Shown piece after piece: positions 53,412 through 61,412 of a stretch of 64,000 nucleotides of DNA. Position numbers and translations under genes: made by a program. Source of the stretch: Chryseobacterium indologenes (GTDB lineage: Bacteria; Bacteroidota; Bacteroidia; Flavobacteriales; Weeksellaceae); the NCBI RefSeq assembly GCF_001295265.1, contig NZ_LJOD01000009.1, positions 124,001 through 188,000 on the forward strand, read 5' to 3'. The notes under the pieces were generated by a model. The model was given only the letters and a program-made list of their open reading frames with translations, searched no databases and was not told the DNA's origin. Position 1 is the stretch's first letter. Each line of letters opens with the position of its first letter.

Positions 53412-54508
53412 TGAAGAAAAAAATAATCACTTCTGCATTTAGTAATCTATACACAGATCAGCGTATAGAAAAAGTGTGCAGAACTTTGCATGACAATGGA
53501 TATCAGCTCGAGCTGATTGGGAATGACTGGAACGGAGCTGAAAAAATGGAACGTCCCTATCCGTTTTCCAGAATACACTTGATTTCCAGAAGTTTAAAAA
53601 CAGCTTATTTTGAATTCAACTGGAAATTATACCGGGAATTAAATAAGAAAGCTGACCACAATACTATTCTTCATGCCAACGATTTGGATGCGTTGCTGCC
53701 AAATTATCTTCTTTCTAAGAAGCTGAATATCCCTTTGGTATTTGACAGCCATGAAATTTTTTCAGAAATGCCTGCCATTCAGGGCAAAATGTCACAAAAA
53801 TTGTGGAGATATTTAGAAAAAAGCATAATTCCGAAGCTTGAACTGATGATAACAGCAAGTGGAAGCTACGCCAAATGGTTTCAAAAAAAGTATGCAGTAA
53901 ACCCAGTTGTTATTCAGAATGCGCCAAGAAAAATAAAATTTACAGAAAGAATCCCGGAAAATACTCCCAGAATATTTCTGTATCAGGGAGTGATTAATCC
54001 TTTTCGCGGAATCGACAAAGCCATTCTGGCGATGCATCATCTGGAAGGTGTTATTTTGAAGATAGCAGGGGACGGACCCCAGAAAAAAGATTATGAAGAC
54101 CTTGTCTGCAGAGAAAATCTTCAGAATAAAGTTAAGTTTCTGGGAAAGCTTAACCCGGAAGAGCTTAGAAAAATTACGATTACGGCAGATATAGGAATGA
54201 GCCTTGAAGAGAATGGGGGAGACAGCTATCTGTATTCACTGCCTAATAAAGTAATGGATTATATCCAAAGCCGTGTTCCTGTAATTTTGACTGGTTTTCC
54301 TGAAATGCAACATATTAGAAACCGGTTTGATGTAGGTGAAATTATTAAGGATCATCAGCCTGAAAATATTGCAGCAGCAGTAAAAACCGTCTTAAATAAA
54401 GGAAGGTTTTCTTATCAGGAAGAACTTGAAAAGGCAGCAGACATCCTGTGCTGGGAAAATGAGGAAATAAAACTGTTGCAGGTATTTGAAGAAGCATCAA
54501 GGTTGTAG
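53408..54508 (+). CDS. glycosyltransferase, GT4-like
   Basis: 366 residues. GT-B fold: an N-terminal acceptor domain (FSNLYTDQRIEKVCRTLHDNGYQLELIG; DSHEIFSEMP) and a C-terminal nucleotide-sugar domain with GxGPxxxDYEDL (IAGDGPQKKDYEDL), VKFLGKLNPEELRKI and SYLYSLPNKVMDYI with the donor-binding Glu/Asn region. Soluble, with no signal. Probably transfers a sugar in surface-polysaccharide or glycolipid synthesis; substrate unknown. It overlaps the small membrane gene by 4 bases. Confidence 0.87.
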   Translation: MMKKKIITSAFSNLYTDQRIEKVCRTLHDNGYQLELIGNDWNGAEKMERPYPFSRIHLISRSLKTAYFEFNWKLYRELNKKADHNTILHANDLDALLPNYLLSKKLNIPLVFDSHEIFSEMPAIQGKMSQKLWRYLEKSIIPKLELMITASGSYAKWFQKKYAVNPVVIQNAPRKIKFTERIPENTPRIFLYQGVINPFRGIDKAILAMHHLEGVILKIAGDGPQKKDYEDLVCRENLQNKVKFLGKLNPEELRKITITADIGMSLEENGGDSYLYSLPNKVMDYIQSRVPVILTGFPEMQHIRNRFDVGEIIKDHQPENIAAAVKTVLNKGRFSYQEELEKAADILCWENEEIKLLQVFEEASRL

Positions 54509-54579
54509 GAAGCTGTAGACTCTAATCAACATAATATTCAAATAAAAGCTTAAGAAAAACTTAAAATTTCTAAATTTAG

Positions 54580-54587
54580 TATCTTTG
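54580..54587 (+). promoter_or_regulatory. -7 promoter element for sufE
   Basis: TATCTTTG fits TAnnTTTG, 20 bases before the sufE ATG. The downstream GT9 and GT2 genes follow closely and probably share it. Confidence 0.55.
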
Positions 54588-54607
54588 CATTAAGAAATTT
54601 GTGAAAA

Positions 54608-55027
54608 ATGACCATTAAAGAAAAACAGCAGGAAATTATCGGAGAATTTGAGTTTCTTGAGGATTGGGAGCAAAAATATGAGTATATCATTGATCTTGGA
54701 AAAGAATTGAAAGGTCTCCCGGAAGACAAAAAAACTGACGAAAATCTGATTAAAGGATGCCAGAGCAAGGTATGGATTGATGCTGAATTTAAAGATGGAA
54801 AACTTTTTTTCAATGCAGATTCTGACGGAATTCTTCCTAAAGGGATTGTTTCTCTTTTGGTAAGCATCTACAGTGGACATTCTACACAGGAAATTCTTGA
54901 TTCTGATTTTGAATTTATTTCTGAGATCGGGCTGCAGGAATTCCTTTCACCTTCCAGGGCAAACGGCCTGATGGCCATGACGAAACAGATCAAATTTTAT
55001 GCAGTAGCGTATCAGCTAAAGTCTTAG
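54608..55027 (+). CDS. sufE: SufE family sulfur acceptor
   Basis: 139 residues, the usual length. SufE receives persulfide sulfur from SufS and passes it to SufB for Fe-S cluster assembly. The acceptor Cys is in LIKGCQSKVWI (about residue 51). DWEQKYEYIIDLGKEL and LPEDKKTDENLIKGC are the family's core. The stop is 2 bases before the GT9 gene. Such a pairing of sufE with glycosyltransferases looks like positional convenience rather than a shared pathway. Confidence 0.95.
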   Translation: MTIKEKQQEIIGEFEFLEDWEQKYEYIIDLGKELKGLPEDKKTDENLIKGCQSKVWIDAEFKDGKLFFNADSDGILPKGIVSLLVSIYSGHSTQEILDSDFEFISEIGLQEFLSPSRANGLMAMTKQIKFYAVAYQLKS

Positions 55028-55029
55028 TC

Positions 55030-56001
55030 GTGACCAGAATTTTAGCATATCGTTTTTCGGCTTTTGGCGATGTTGCCATGACAGTTCCTGTTTTCAGAGA
55101 ATTTCTGGAACAAAATCCCGATGTGGAGATCATTATGGTTTCCAGAAAAAATTTTGAAAGCTTATTTACCGGAATTCCCAATGTTACCTTCAAAGGAATT
55201 GATCTGGATGATTATAAAGGTTTTTTTGGCTTAAGAAGGCTGGCTCATGAATTAATGAAGGAGTTTAATCCTGATCTTATCGCCAATCTCCATGACGTGA
55301 TCAGAACCAAAATTCTTGACCGTATTTACAGAAGGAGAGGTCTTAAAGTTTTTAAAATAGATAAAGGAAAAGAAGAAAAAGAAGAGCTTACCGATGTCTG
55401 GAACCTGAATAAAGTACAGCTGAAGAGAACGGTTGAGCGTTATGCTGATGTTTTCCGTAATATGGGTTTTCCTGTAAAGCTTTCCAATCAGCTGAGACCT
55501 GCTCCGGGCCCGAAAGAGGGAATAGGTTTTGCTCCTTTTGCCCAGCATAAAGGAAAAATGCTTCCTTTGGAAAAATCATACGAACTGGTAAGAATATTAG
55601 CTCAAAAACATACAGTATACTTTTTTGGTGGAGGTAAAAAAGAAACTGAAACGCTTGAAAAATGGGAAAAAGAGATCCCGAATACCAAAAGTCTTTCAGG
55701 AAAATTAAGTCTTACAGAAGAACTGAAAAAAATTTCAGAATTAGAGCTGATGATTTCTATGGATTCTGCCAACATGCATCTGGCCAGTTTAATGGGAACC
55801 CGATGTGTTTCTGTGTGGGGGGCAACACATCCCTATGCTGGGTTTCTGGGCTTTGGACAGCACGAAGAAGATGTGGTTCAGGTAAAAGATCTTACCTGCA
55901 GACCCTGTTCTGTTTTTGGTGATAAAGAATGTTATCGCGGGGACTGGGCATGTCTTGAAGAACTGGATGTTCAGAAGATCGTCGAAAAAATTCAGCTATA
56001 A
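55030..56001 (+). CDS. glycosyltransferase family 9 (heptosyltransferase-like)
   Basis: 323 residues from a GTG start, 2 bases after sufE. GT9 enzymes add heptose or related sugars to the lipopolysaccharide core. The N-terminus RFSAFGDVAMTVPVFREF and the C-terminal donor-binding block (ISMDSANMHLASLMGTRCVSVWGATHP) are diagnostic. A terminal Cys-rich stretch (DLTCRPCSVFGDKECYRG) is seen in many GT9 members. Its stop shares one base with the next start. Confidence 0.92.
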   Translation: MTRILAYRFSAFGDVAMTVPVFREFLEQNPDVEIIMVSRKNFESLFTGIPNVTFKGIDLDDYKGFFGLRRLAHELMKEFNPDLIANLHDVIRTKILDRIYRRRGLKVFKIDKGKEEKEELTDVWNLNKVQLKRTVERYADVFRNMGFPVKLSNQLRPAPGPKEGIGFAPFAQHKGKMLPLEKSYELVRILAQKHTVYFFGGGKKETETLEKWEKEIPNTKSLSGKLSLTEELKKISELELMISMDSANMHLASLMGTRCVSVWGATHPYAGFLGFGQHEEDVVQVKDLTCRPCSVFGDKECYRGDWACLEELDVQKIVEKIQL

Positions 56002-56906
56002 TGAAACTTTCCGTATGTATTCCTGTTTATAACTTTGATGTCTGTGAACTTGTTTCTGATTTGAAAAGCGAGATCGGAAGGAATGATATTGATGCAGAAA
56101 TTATCCTTATTGACGATGCTTCCGGTGTTGATTACAGGAAAGTCAATCAAAGCCTTCAAAATAAGGTGGAGAATTTTATTTTCCTTGAAGAAAATATAGG
56201 AAGATCCCGGATCCGGAATCTTTTTTATCAACATACAGCAGGGGAGTATCTGTTGTTTCTGGACTGCGACGGTAAGATTACAGATAAAAACTTCTTAAAG
56301 AATTATATATGCTTTATACAAGGGAATCCGGAAGCTGCTGTTATTTACGGTGGTAGGAATGCCCCAAAAACTGCTTCAGACCCTGAGCACTACCTGAGAT
56401 GGAAGTTTGCGGTAGAAAGAGAGAATCTGCCGGTTGATTTGCGCCGGAATAAACCTTATTTAAGCTTTCAGACAAATAATTTTATCATCAAAAAAGAGGT
56501 CTTTAAAAAAGTGAATTTCCATCCTGATTTTCAAAAATACGGCTATGAAGACCTCCTTTTTGCCATGGAACTGAAGTCTGAAAAAGTAAAAATAGACCAT
56601 ATTGATAACCCGATCCTGAATAATGATCTGGAAAGCAATCGTGTGTATCTGGGAAAAGTAGATGAATCTGTAGAAAGCCTGGCTAAAATGCTTAAAGATA
56701 AAAATCTCCGGCCTAAACTGACTGAAGTTAAGCTGGTGAGACTGTATGTTAAGCTTTATAAAACGCCGTTTGCTTTTTTTATCAGGGTTTTATTAGGGAA
56801 CAGGGGGTTGAAAATAGTAAAGGAAACTCTTTTAAAAGGAAATGTCAGTCTCAGGTATCTTGATATTTATAAGCTGGGGCTGCTTTTTAAGAAGATGAAG
56901 GGGTAA
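56001..56906 (+). CDS. glycosyltransferase family 2
   Basis: 301 residues. GT-A fold: SVCIPVYNF at the N-terminus, the first metal/donor motif ILIDDASG, then LLFLDCDGKITDKN with the DxD-like DCDG, and a later GYEDLLFAMEL, the ED catalytic-base position. It is predicted soluble with a basic C-terminus. It ends the sufE-GT9-GT2 run; substrate unknown, envelope glycan synthesis likely. Confidence 0.9.
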   Translation: MKLSVCIPVYNFDVCELVSDLKSEIGRNDIDAEIILIDDASGVDYRKVNQSLQNKVENFIFLEENIGRSRIRNLFYQHTAGEYLLFLDCDGKITDKNFLKNYICFIQGNPEAAVIYGGRNAPKTASDPEHYLRWKFAVERENLPVDLRRNKPYLSFQTNNFIIKKEVFKKVNFHPDFQKYGYEDLLFAMELKSEKVKIDHIDNPILNNDLESNRVYLGKVDESVESLAKMLKDKNLRPKLTEVKLVRLYVKLYKTPFAFFIRVLLGNRGLKIVKETLLKGNVSLRYLDIYKLGLLFKKMKG

Positions 56907-57014
56907 TCACGTGAGAATAAGCTCTCTGAAATTTATTTTTGATAAAGTTTTTTTCAGAGAGTTAGGAATAAGTTTAGGTGTTGAATGAGGAAATGTATAA
57001 GGTATGAAAAAGAA

Positions 57015-57045
57015 AACCATTCTTGAATTACAGCAAAGAATGGTT
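57015..57045 (-). terminator. intrinsic terminator after the small gene at 57065
   Basis: Perfect stem AACCATTCTT/AAGAATGGTT (57015-57024 with 57036-57045), followed leftward by a T-rich run. Confidence 0.8.
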
Positions 57046-57064
57046 CTGTTTAGAAATATTAAGG

Positions 57065-57322
57065 TTAGCTTTCTTCTATAGGAAAAACTTGTCTCACAAA
57101 CTTAAGAAGCTCTTCAATGGCTTTAAATTCTTTCTCAACAGGAACTTGCCCAGTGAAATAATTAACATTCATTTTATCACCATTTTTCTCTATTCTAAAT
57201 ATTGAATCCAGCTTAAAATTTCCATTTTCTGGAATGCCAACTGTTAATGAATTAATAAGATTATGATACTGAGTGGTATAGCCTAATTCTTCTAGTTTTT
57301 CTGAAATCTCTTTATAGTCCAT
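57065..57322 (-). CDS. hypothetical small protein, paralogue of the gene at 57695
   Basis: 85 residues, not recognised. N-terminal helix (EISEKLEELGYTTQY), a beta-rich centre and a C-terminus FKAIEELLKFVRQVFPIEES. The C-terminal block and the overall layout match the neighbouring 90-residue protein (LEALIKFVQQLFPIEK), so they are paralogues. Small acidic proteins of this sort can be immunity proteins of polymorphic toxins, but no toxin is visible here. Confidence 0.7.
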   Translation of the reverse strand: MDYKEISEKLEELGYTTQYHNLINSLTVGIPENGNFKLDSIFRIEKNGDKMNVNYFTGQVPVEKEFKAIEELLKFVRQVFPIEES

Positions 57323-57694
57323 AATTAATCATTGGTGTGGAAGAATGTGGAATTTTGGTGATTTTCAATACAGATTGGTTAAAGATAAAGTATATTTTCA
57401 GTTTTATTATGATTTTAAAATAGATAACCGACCTCAAATTAATGATGTGGGTTAAAAAACGAACTCAAAAACCAATGATAATCTGAACTACCATTGAGTG
57501 CTTTCTGAATACCCTTTGAAAATTCAAAGGCATTCAAATTTAGGAAAGTATCTATATAGTTGCTCATATTAGCCTATGTAAAGAGATTATAGGTATCTCA
57601 AAGATTAGAAATTTCTTCAAAACTAAAGAGGCTTGGATTTATTTTGTGGATTAAAACCAGCTGGTTTTGTGGGTTTTATAAATAAAAATCAATG
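57323..57694. other. gap with gene remnants between two paralogous small genes
   Basis: 372 bases. On the + strand, 57345-57455 reads as a 36-residue frame with coding character (GDFQYRLVKDKVYFQFYYDF and following residues), ending in a stop. On the minus strand, 57439-57567 is a complete 42-codon frame (MSNYIDTFLNLNAFEFSKGI at its start). They overlap by 17 bases and both look like fragments of larger genes. No RNA gene or repeat is seen. Confidence 0.35.
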
Positions 57695-57967
57695 CTATTT
57701 TTCTATTGGGAAGAGCTGCTGTACAAATTTAATTAATGCTTCAAGGTCTGTAAAGTCTTTTTCCAATCCTAGCTGGGCCTCAGAATATTGAATATTATAT
57801 CTGCCTTCAGATATTTTCAAATAAAATTCCCTTCCAGGCTTTATGATAAATGTGTGGTCCTTGATGCCGCAAAACAAAATTCTTTCTGCGTCATTGTTGA
57901 ACTGCTTAAATTCAGCATAGTAGCCTTCTTTTTGAAAGAGTTCCCTTACATACTCCGGATTATTCAT
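57695..57967 (-). CDS. hypothetical small protein, paralogue of the gene at 57065
   Basis: 90 residues from the ATG at 57967 (MNNPEYVRELFQKEGYYAEF). A longer frame to 58087 passes through the tRNA gene and is rejected. Same layout as the other small protein: helix, beta centre (ILFCGIKDHTFIIKPG) and C-terminal helix ending FPIEK. Function unknown. It lies 60 bases beyond the 3' end of the tRNA-Val. Confidence 0.7.
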   Translation of the reverse strand: MNNPEYVRELFQKEGYYAEFKQFNNDAERILFCGIKDHTFIIKPGREFYLKISEGRYNIQYSEAQLGLEKDFTDLEALIKFVQQLFPIEK

Positions 57968-57993
57968 TAAGTTATTCTCACGTATTGAAAAAC

Positions 57994-58025
57994 AAAAAAA
58001 ATCTCCCAAAAATTTGAGAGATTTC
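57994..58025 (-). terminator. intrinsic terminator after tRNA-Val
   Basis: Leftward stem AAATCTCTC/GGGAGATTT (one mismatch) and a run of T residues starting right after it. It lies immediately past the tRNA. Confidence 0.75.
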
Positions 58026-58027
58026 TG

Positions 58028-58102
58028 TGGGTCCTGAGGGATTCGAACCCCCGACCCTCTGGGTGTAAACCAGATGCTCTGAACCAACTGAGCTAAGAAC
58101 CT
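58028..58102 (-). tRNA. tRNA-Val (anticodon TAC)
   Basis: 75 bases fold as a normal cloverleaf: D stem GCTC/GAGC, anticodon stem TCTGG/CCAGA with loop TTTACAC (anticodon TAC), T stem with TTCGAAT loop, discriminator A. CCA is not encoded. The acceptor stem is AGGTTCT opposite AGGACCC: the first pair is A-C rather than a Watson-Crick pair and pair 5-68 is T-G. The 3' strand would pair perfectly with GGGTCCT, so two changes seem to have occurred in the 5' strand. Confidence 0.93.
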
Positions 58103-58130
58103 TATCTTCGTTTCCTCGATTAGAGTGGTG

Positions 58131-58161
58131 CAAATATACGACTTATTCGGATAATTGCAAA
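58131..58161 (-). promoter_or_regulatory. promoter of the tRNA-Val gene
   Basis: On the minus strand, TTTG (58158-58161 region) and TATATTTG (58131-58138) are 19 bases apart, matching the Bacteroidota -33/-7 pattern. It overlaps the last codons of folC and starts about 28 bases before the tRNA. Confidence 0.65.
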
Positions 58162-59387
58162 TTTTTTTCTAAAAATTCTCCAACAACAAAGTTACTTCCG
58201 CCGATGAAAATCATTTCCTCCTCTGTACATCGTTCTTTTGCAGCGAGATACGCATCCTGTACTGAATCAAAAATTTTATAAAAAATTTTTGCCTCCTGAA
58301 GCAGATTTTCATAATCCAGAGGATGTCTTCCCCTGTTAATGGATGGTTTGGCAAAATAAAACTCAGAATTTTCCGGAAGAAGCGCCATTACTTCATCTAT
58401 TTTTTTATCATTCACAAACCCCAAAATGACATGCTTATGTCTGTCGATAGTATTAAGCTGTGAAAAAACATACTCTAATCCTGCCTGATTGTGTCCCGTA
58501 TCACAAATTGTAAGCGGATTTTTAGAAAACTCATACCATCGGCCGATGAATCCTGTATTTTTATGAACATTCAATAACCCCAGTTTAATATTTTCATCAG
58601 AAATAGAGATATTCAGTTTTTTTAATTCTGAGATAAGAGCAAGTACAACACGGATATTTTTCTGCTGGTAACTTCCCTGAAGATCAGATCTGAGACTGGT
58701 TTGTATAGCAGTCGCATCAATAAAAGGTGCTTTTTCTTCAATGGCTTTGTTCTGGATAATACTTTTTACCGTTTCATTTTCATCACCGGAAACTACAGGA
58801 GTACCGCTTTTGATAATACCTGCCTTTTCTGCTGCAATTTTTTCAACAGTGTCTCCCAGAATATCCTGATGGTCCAGCTGAACGTTGGTAATAGCAGAAA
58901 CCAGGGGTTTTATAATGTTCGTAGAATCCAGTCTTCCTCCCAGGCCTACTTCAATAATGGCAAAATCTACCTGTTTCTGATGAAAATATTCAAAAGCCAT
59001 GATCGTGGTAAACTCAAAAAACGAAGGACGGATATCTTCCGGAAGGTTTTTAAGCTTTTGGATAAATTCATAAACAAACACCTTATCACAGTTAGTTCCG
59101 TTCACTTTAATGCGTTCAGTGAAGTCAATAAGATGAGGAGAATTGTATAATCCCACCTTATATCCGGCTTCCTGAAGTACAGAAGCGAGCATGTTGCTTG
59201 AAGATCCCTTTCCATTGGTTCCTCCAATATGAATGCATTGTATTTTATTCTGAGGGTTGCCAAAGAAGTTACATAGTCTGGTAATATTGTCCAGGCCTGG
59301 TTTATATGCCTTCTGGCCGTCGATCTGATAATTGGGAGCCTGTACGAAAAGCCAGTCAACAGCTTCCTGATATTGTTCATTTGTCAT
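58143..59387 (-). CDS. folC: bifunctional folylpolyglutamate synthase / dihydrofolate synthase
   Basis: 414 residues. It adds Glu to dihydropteroate and to reduced folates. The P-loop is GGTNGKGSSSNMLASVL; the omega-loop substrate region SPHLIDFTERIKVNG, the metal-binding EVGLGGRLDSTNI and VQLDHQDILGDT, and the C-terminal CDTGHNQAGLEYV are all intact. The promoter of the following tRNA lies within its 3' end. Confidence 0.95.
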   Translation of the reverse strand: MTNEQYQEAVDWLFVQAPNYQIDGQKAYKPGLDNITRLCNFFGNPQNKIQCIHIGGTNGKGSSSNMLASVLQEAGYKVGLYNSPHLIDFTERIKVNGTNCDKVFVYEFIQKLKNLPEDIRPSFFEFTTIMAFEYFHQKQVDFAIIEVGLGGRLDSTNIIKPLVSAITNVQLDHQDILGDTVEKIAAEKAGIIKSGTPVVSGDENETVKSIIQNKAIEEKAPFIDATAIQTSLRSDLQGSYQQKNIRVVLALISELKKLNISISDENIKLGLLNVHKNTGFIGRWYEFSKNPLTICDTGHNQAGLEYVFSQLNTIDRHKHVILGFVNDKKIDEVMALLPENSEFYFAKPSINRGRHPLDYENLLQEAKIFYKIFDSVQDAYLAAKERCTEEEMIFIGGSNFVVGEFLEKNLQLSE

Positions 59388-59450
59388 AATACAAAATTCT
59401 CAAAAGTTTTAATAACATGAAACAATAATTTTTTTAAACTGTAACTTTTT

Positions 59451-59458
59451 TATATTTG
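59451..59458 (+). promoter_or_regulatory. -7 promoter element for the TolC-like gene
   Basis: TATATTTG fits TAnnTTTG, 27 bases upstream of the preferred ATG at 59486. Confidence 0.5.
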
Positions 59459-59485
59459 ATACGTCTAATATGGAAAATTCTTAAT

Positions 59486-60811
59486 ATGAAAAAAGTTTGG
59501 ATTATCGTTTTTGGATTAAGCTGCCTGGGATTGAGTGCCCAGAAGAAATGGTCCTTAAAAGAATGTGTAGACTATGCGGTGGAGCATAATCTTCAGGTTA
59601 TCCAAAATCAGTATAACAAACAATCACAGGATGCCAGCCTTAAAATTGCTAAAAAAGAGTATCTGCCCACTTTGTCAGCTAATATGTCAAACGGGGTAAG
59701 CTTCGGACAGGCGTCTCTAGGTGCAGGAAGTTTCAGAAACGACAGATTCAACAACAGTGTGGGAATTGGAGCGGATATATTGGTCTATAATAACGGGAGG
59801 CTGGAAAAAAGCGTGAGGAAAGCTCAGTTTGATGTAGAAGCCAGTCAATATGATATTGAAACAATTAAAAACGATATCTCTCTTCAGATTGCCCAACAAT
59901 ATCTGACTGCTCTTTTGAATAAGGAGATTGTTAAGATTTCTCAAAGTGCGTTGGAAAATGCTCAAAAGCAATATGACAGAGCTAAAATAACAACGGAGGT
60001 GGGAACAACAGCTCAAACCGTTTTAGCTGAAGCAGAAGCTGCGCTGGCAAGAGAAAAACAGAATCTTAAGAAAGCTGAAATTGAGGTGGGAAGAGCATTA
60101 TTTGCCATTGCACAGCTTTTACAGCTCCCTGAGTATAAGGATTTTGATGTGGAAAATGTAAATGTTCCTGAAACGTTAGATTCACCGTTGATGACAGCAG
60201 ATGAGGTTCTTACCACTGCCTATGAAATACAACCGCAGATTAAAGCCGCAGAAAGCAGGATAAGATCTGCAGAAGCTCAGACAGAAGTGAGTAAAACGGC
60301 TTTCTGGCCTACACTAACGGCCAGTGCCGGGCTTAGCACTTTCTATAATTATCAAATTTCAAAAGGGCAGGAAAGAGTTTCTCAACCAGGGTTTTTCCAG
60401 CAATACAGTGATCAGTTCGGACAAAATGTCGGATTATCCCTGAATGTTCCTATTTTTAATAAAGGGATAACAAAATTACAGGTAGAGCAGTCAAAAATTA
60501 ATGAAAGTATTGCTAAAAATACACTGAACCAGCAGAAGCAGACCGTGAGACAGAATGTACAGAAAGCTCAGTTTGATGCAGATGCTAATTATGAAACCTA
60601 TCTGGCGGCTGTAGAAGCAGAGAAGAGTACCAGGCTGGCTTTAGAATTTGCCGATAAAAGCTATGCTGCAGGAAGAACAACGATTTATGACGTAAATGTT
60701 GCCAGAAATAATTATGCAAACGCACAGGGATCAGTTGCACAGGCAAAATACAACTATCTTTTCAGCCTTAAAATGTTGAGTTTCTATGCGGGAGTTCCAT
60801 TAAGTTTATAA
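59486..60811 (+). CDS. TolC family outer-membrane channel
   Basis: 441 residues from the ATG at 59486 (signal peptide KKVWIIVFGLSCLGLSAQ); an upstream in-frame ATA/ATT-rich leader overlaps the promoter. Two OEP repeats are visible: long coiled coils (DVEASQYDIETIKNDISLQ, ENAQKQYDRAKITTEVG, and in the second half RQNVQKAQFDADANYE, ALEFADKSYAAGRT) with the barrel strands between. As an export duct it needs a periplasmic adaptor and an inner-membrane pump, neither of which lies next to it. The next gene starts 1 base after its stop. Confidence 0.93.
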   Translation: MKKVWIIVFGLSCLGLSAQKKWSLKECVDYAVEHNLQVIQNQYNKQSQDASLKIAKKEYLPTLSANMSNGVSFGQASLGAGSFRNDRFNNSVGIGADILVYNNGRLEKSVRKAQFDVEASQYDIETIKNDISLQIAQQYLTALLNKEIVKISQSALENAQKQYDRAKITTEVGTTAQTVLAEAEAALAREKQNLKKAEIEVGRALFAIAQLLQLPEYKDFDVENVNVPETLDSPLMTADEVLTTAYEIQPQIKAAESRIRSAEAQTEVSKTAFWPTLTASAGLSTFYNYQISKGQERVSQPGFFQQYSDQFGQNVGLSLNVPIFNKGITKLQVEQSKINESIAKNTLNQQKQTVRQNVQKAQFDADANYETYLAAVEAEKSTRLALEFADKSYAAGRTTIYDVNVARNNYANAQGSVAQAKYNYLFSLKMLSFYAGVPLSL

Positions 60812-60812
60812 A

Positions 60813-61412
60813 ATGCCAATCCAATCATTAGAAAAATATTTACCTCAAAATACGCTTAAATATTTAAAAATTTGGTTTTCAGATCATTATATTCATATAA
60901 AAGTAACACGCAACAGAAATTCCAAATTAGGAGATTACAGAAAACTGCCGGATAACTCCCATGAAATAACCGTAAACTCAACCCTTACACCACCGCTTTT
61001 TTTCTTCGTTCTTACCCATGAACTGGCTCATTTGATTGCCTTTGAAAAATACGGAAGAAGAATCTCTCCGCATGGAAGCGAATGGAAAGAAGTTTTCAGG
61101 AATATGCTTCTTGAAAGCCTTGAAGTGTATGATGATGAACTGAAGCCTATTATCGTAAAGTTTTCAAAATCTCCAAAGGCTAATTTTATGGCGAGTCCTG
61201 ATCTGGTAAGATATTTTCATACTGAAAAACAGGATGATAGGCTTTATTTCATTGAAGAACTTCAAAAAGGAGATTTTTTTATGTACCGCAACGAAAAGTA
61301 TTTATTAGAAGGTCTGATTAAAAAAAACTATCTTTGTAAGAATCTGGCTACTGGAAGGAAGTATTCTTTCAAGCCTTTGGCTAGGGTTGAAAAATGTAGG
61401 CAAGAATGTTAA
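60813..61412 (+). CDS. SprT-like zinc metalloprotease-type protein
   Basis: 199 residues. The SprT/Spartan-like core has the zinc motif HELAHLIAFEKYG (HExxH) and a third His in ISPHGSEWKEVF. No signal peptide, so it acts in the cytoplasm. Bacterial SprT-like proteins are poorly understood; the eukaryotic relative degrades DNA-protein crosslinks. It is tightly packed between the TolC gene (1-base gap) and manC (7-base overlap), suggesting one transcript. Confidence 0.85.
   Translation: MPIQSLEKYLPQNTLKYLKIWFSDHYIHIKVTRNRNSKLGDYRKLPDNSHEITVNSTLTPPLFFFVLTHELAHLIAFEKYGRRISPHGSEWKEVFRNMLLESLEVYDDELKPIIVKFSKSPKANFMASPDLVRYFHTEKQDDRLYFIEELQKGDFFMYRNEKYLLEGLIKKNYLCKNLATGRKYSFKPLARVEKCRQEC

Noticed and set aside
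56903..56918. A parS-like palindrome with core TCACGTGA.
   Set aside because: Only 9 of 16 bases match the parS consensus, against 16 of 16 for the two sites near mnmG.
57968..58087. An N-terminal extension of the small protein at 57695 running through the tRNA.
   Set aside because: Those 40 residues are the translation of tRNA-Val and its terminator. The ATG at 57967 gives a product matching its paralogue.
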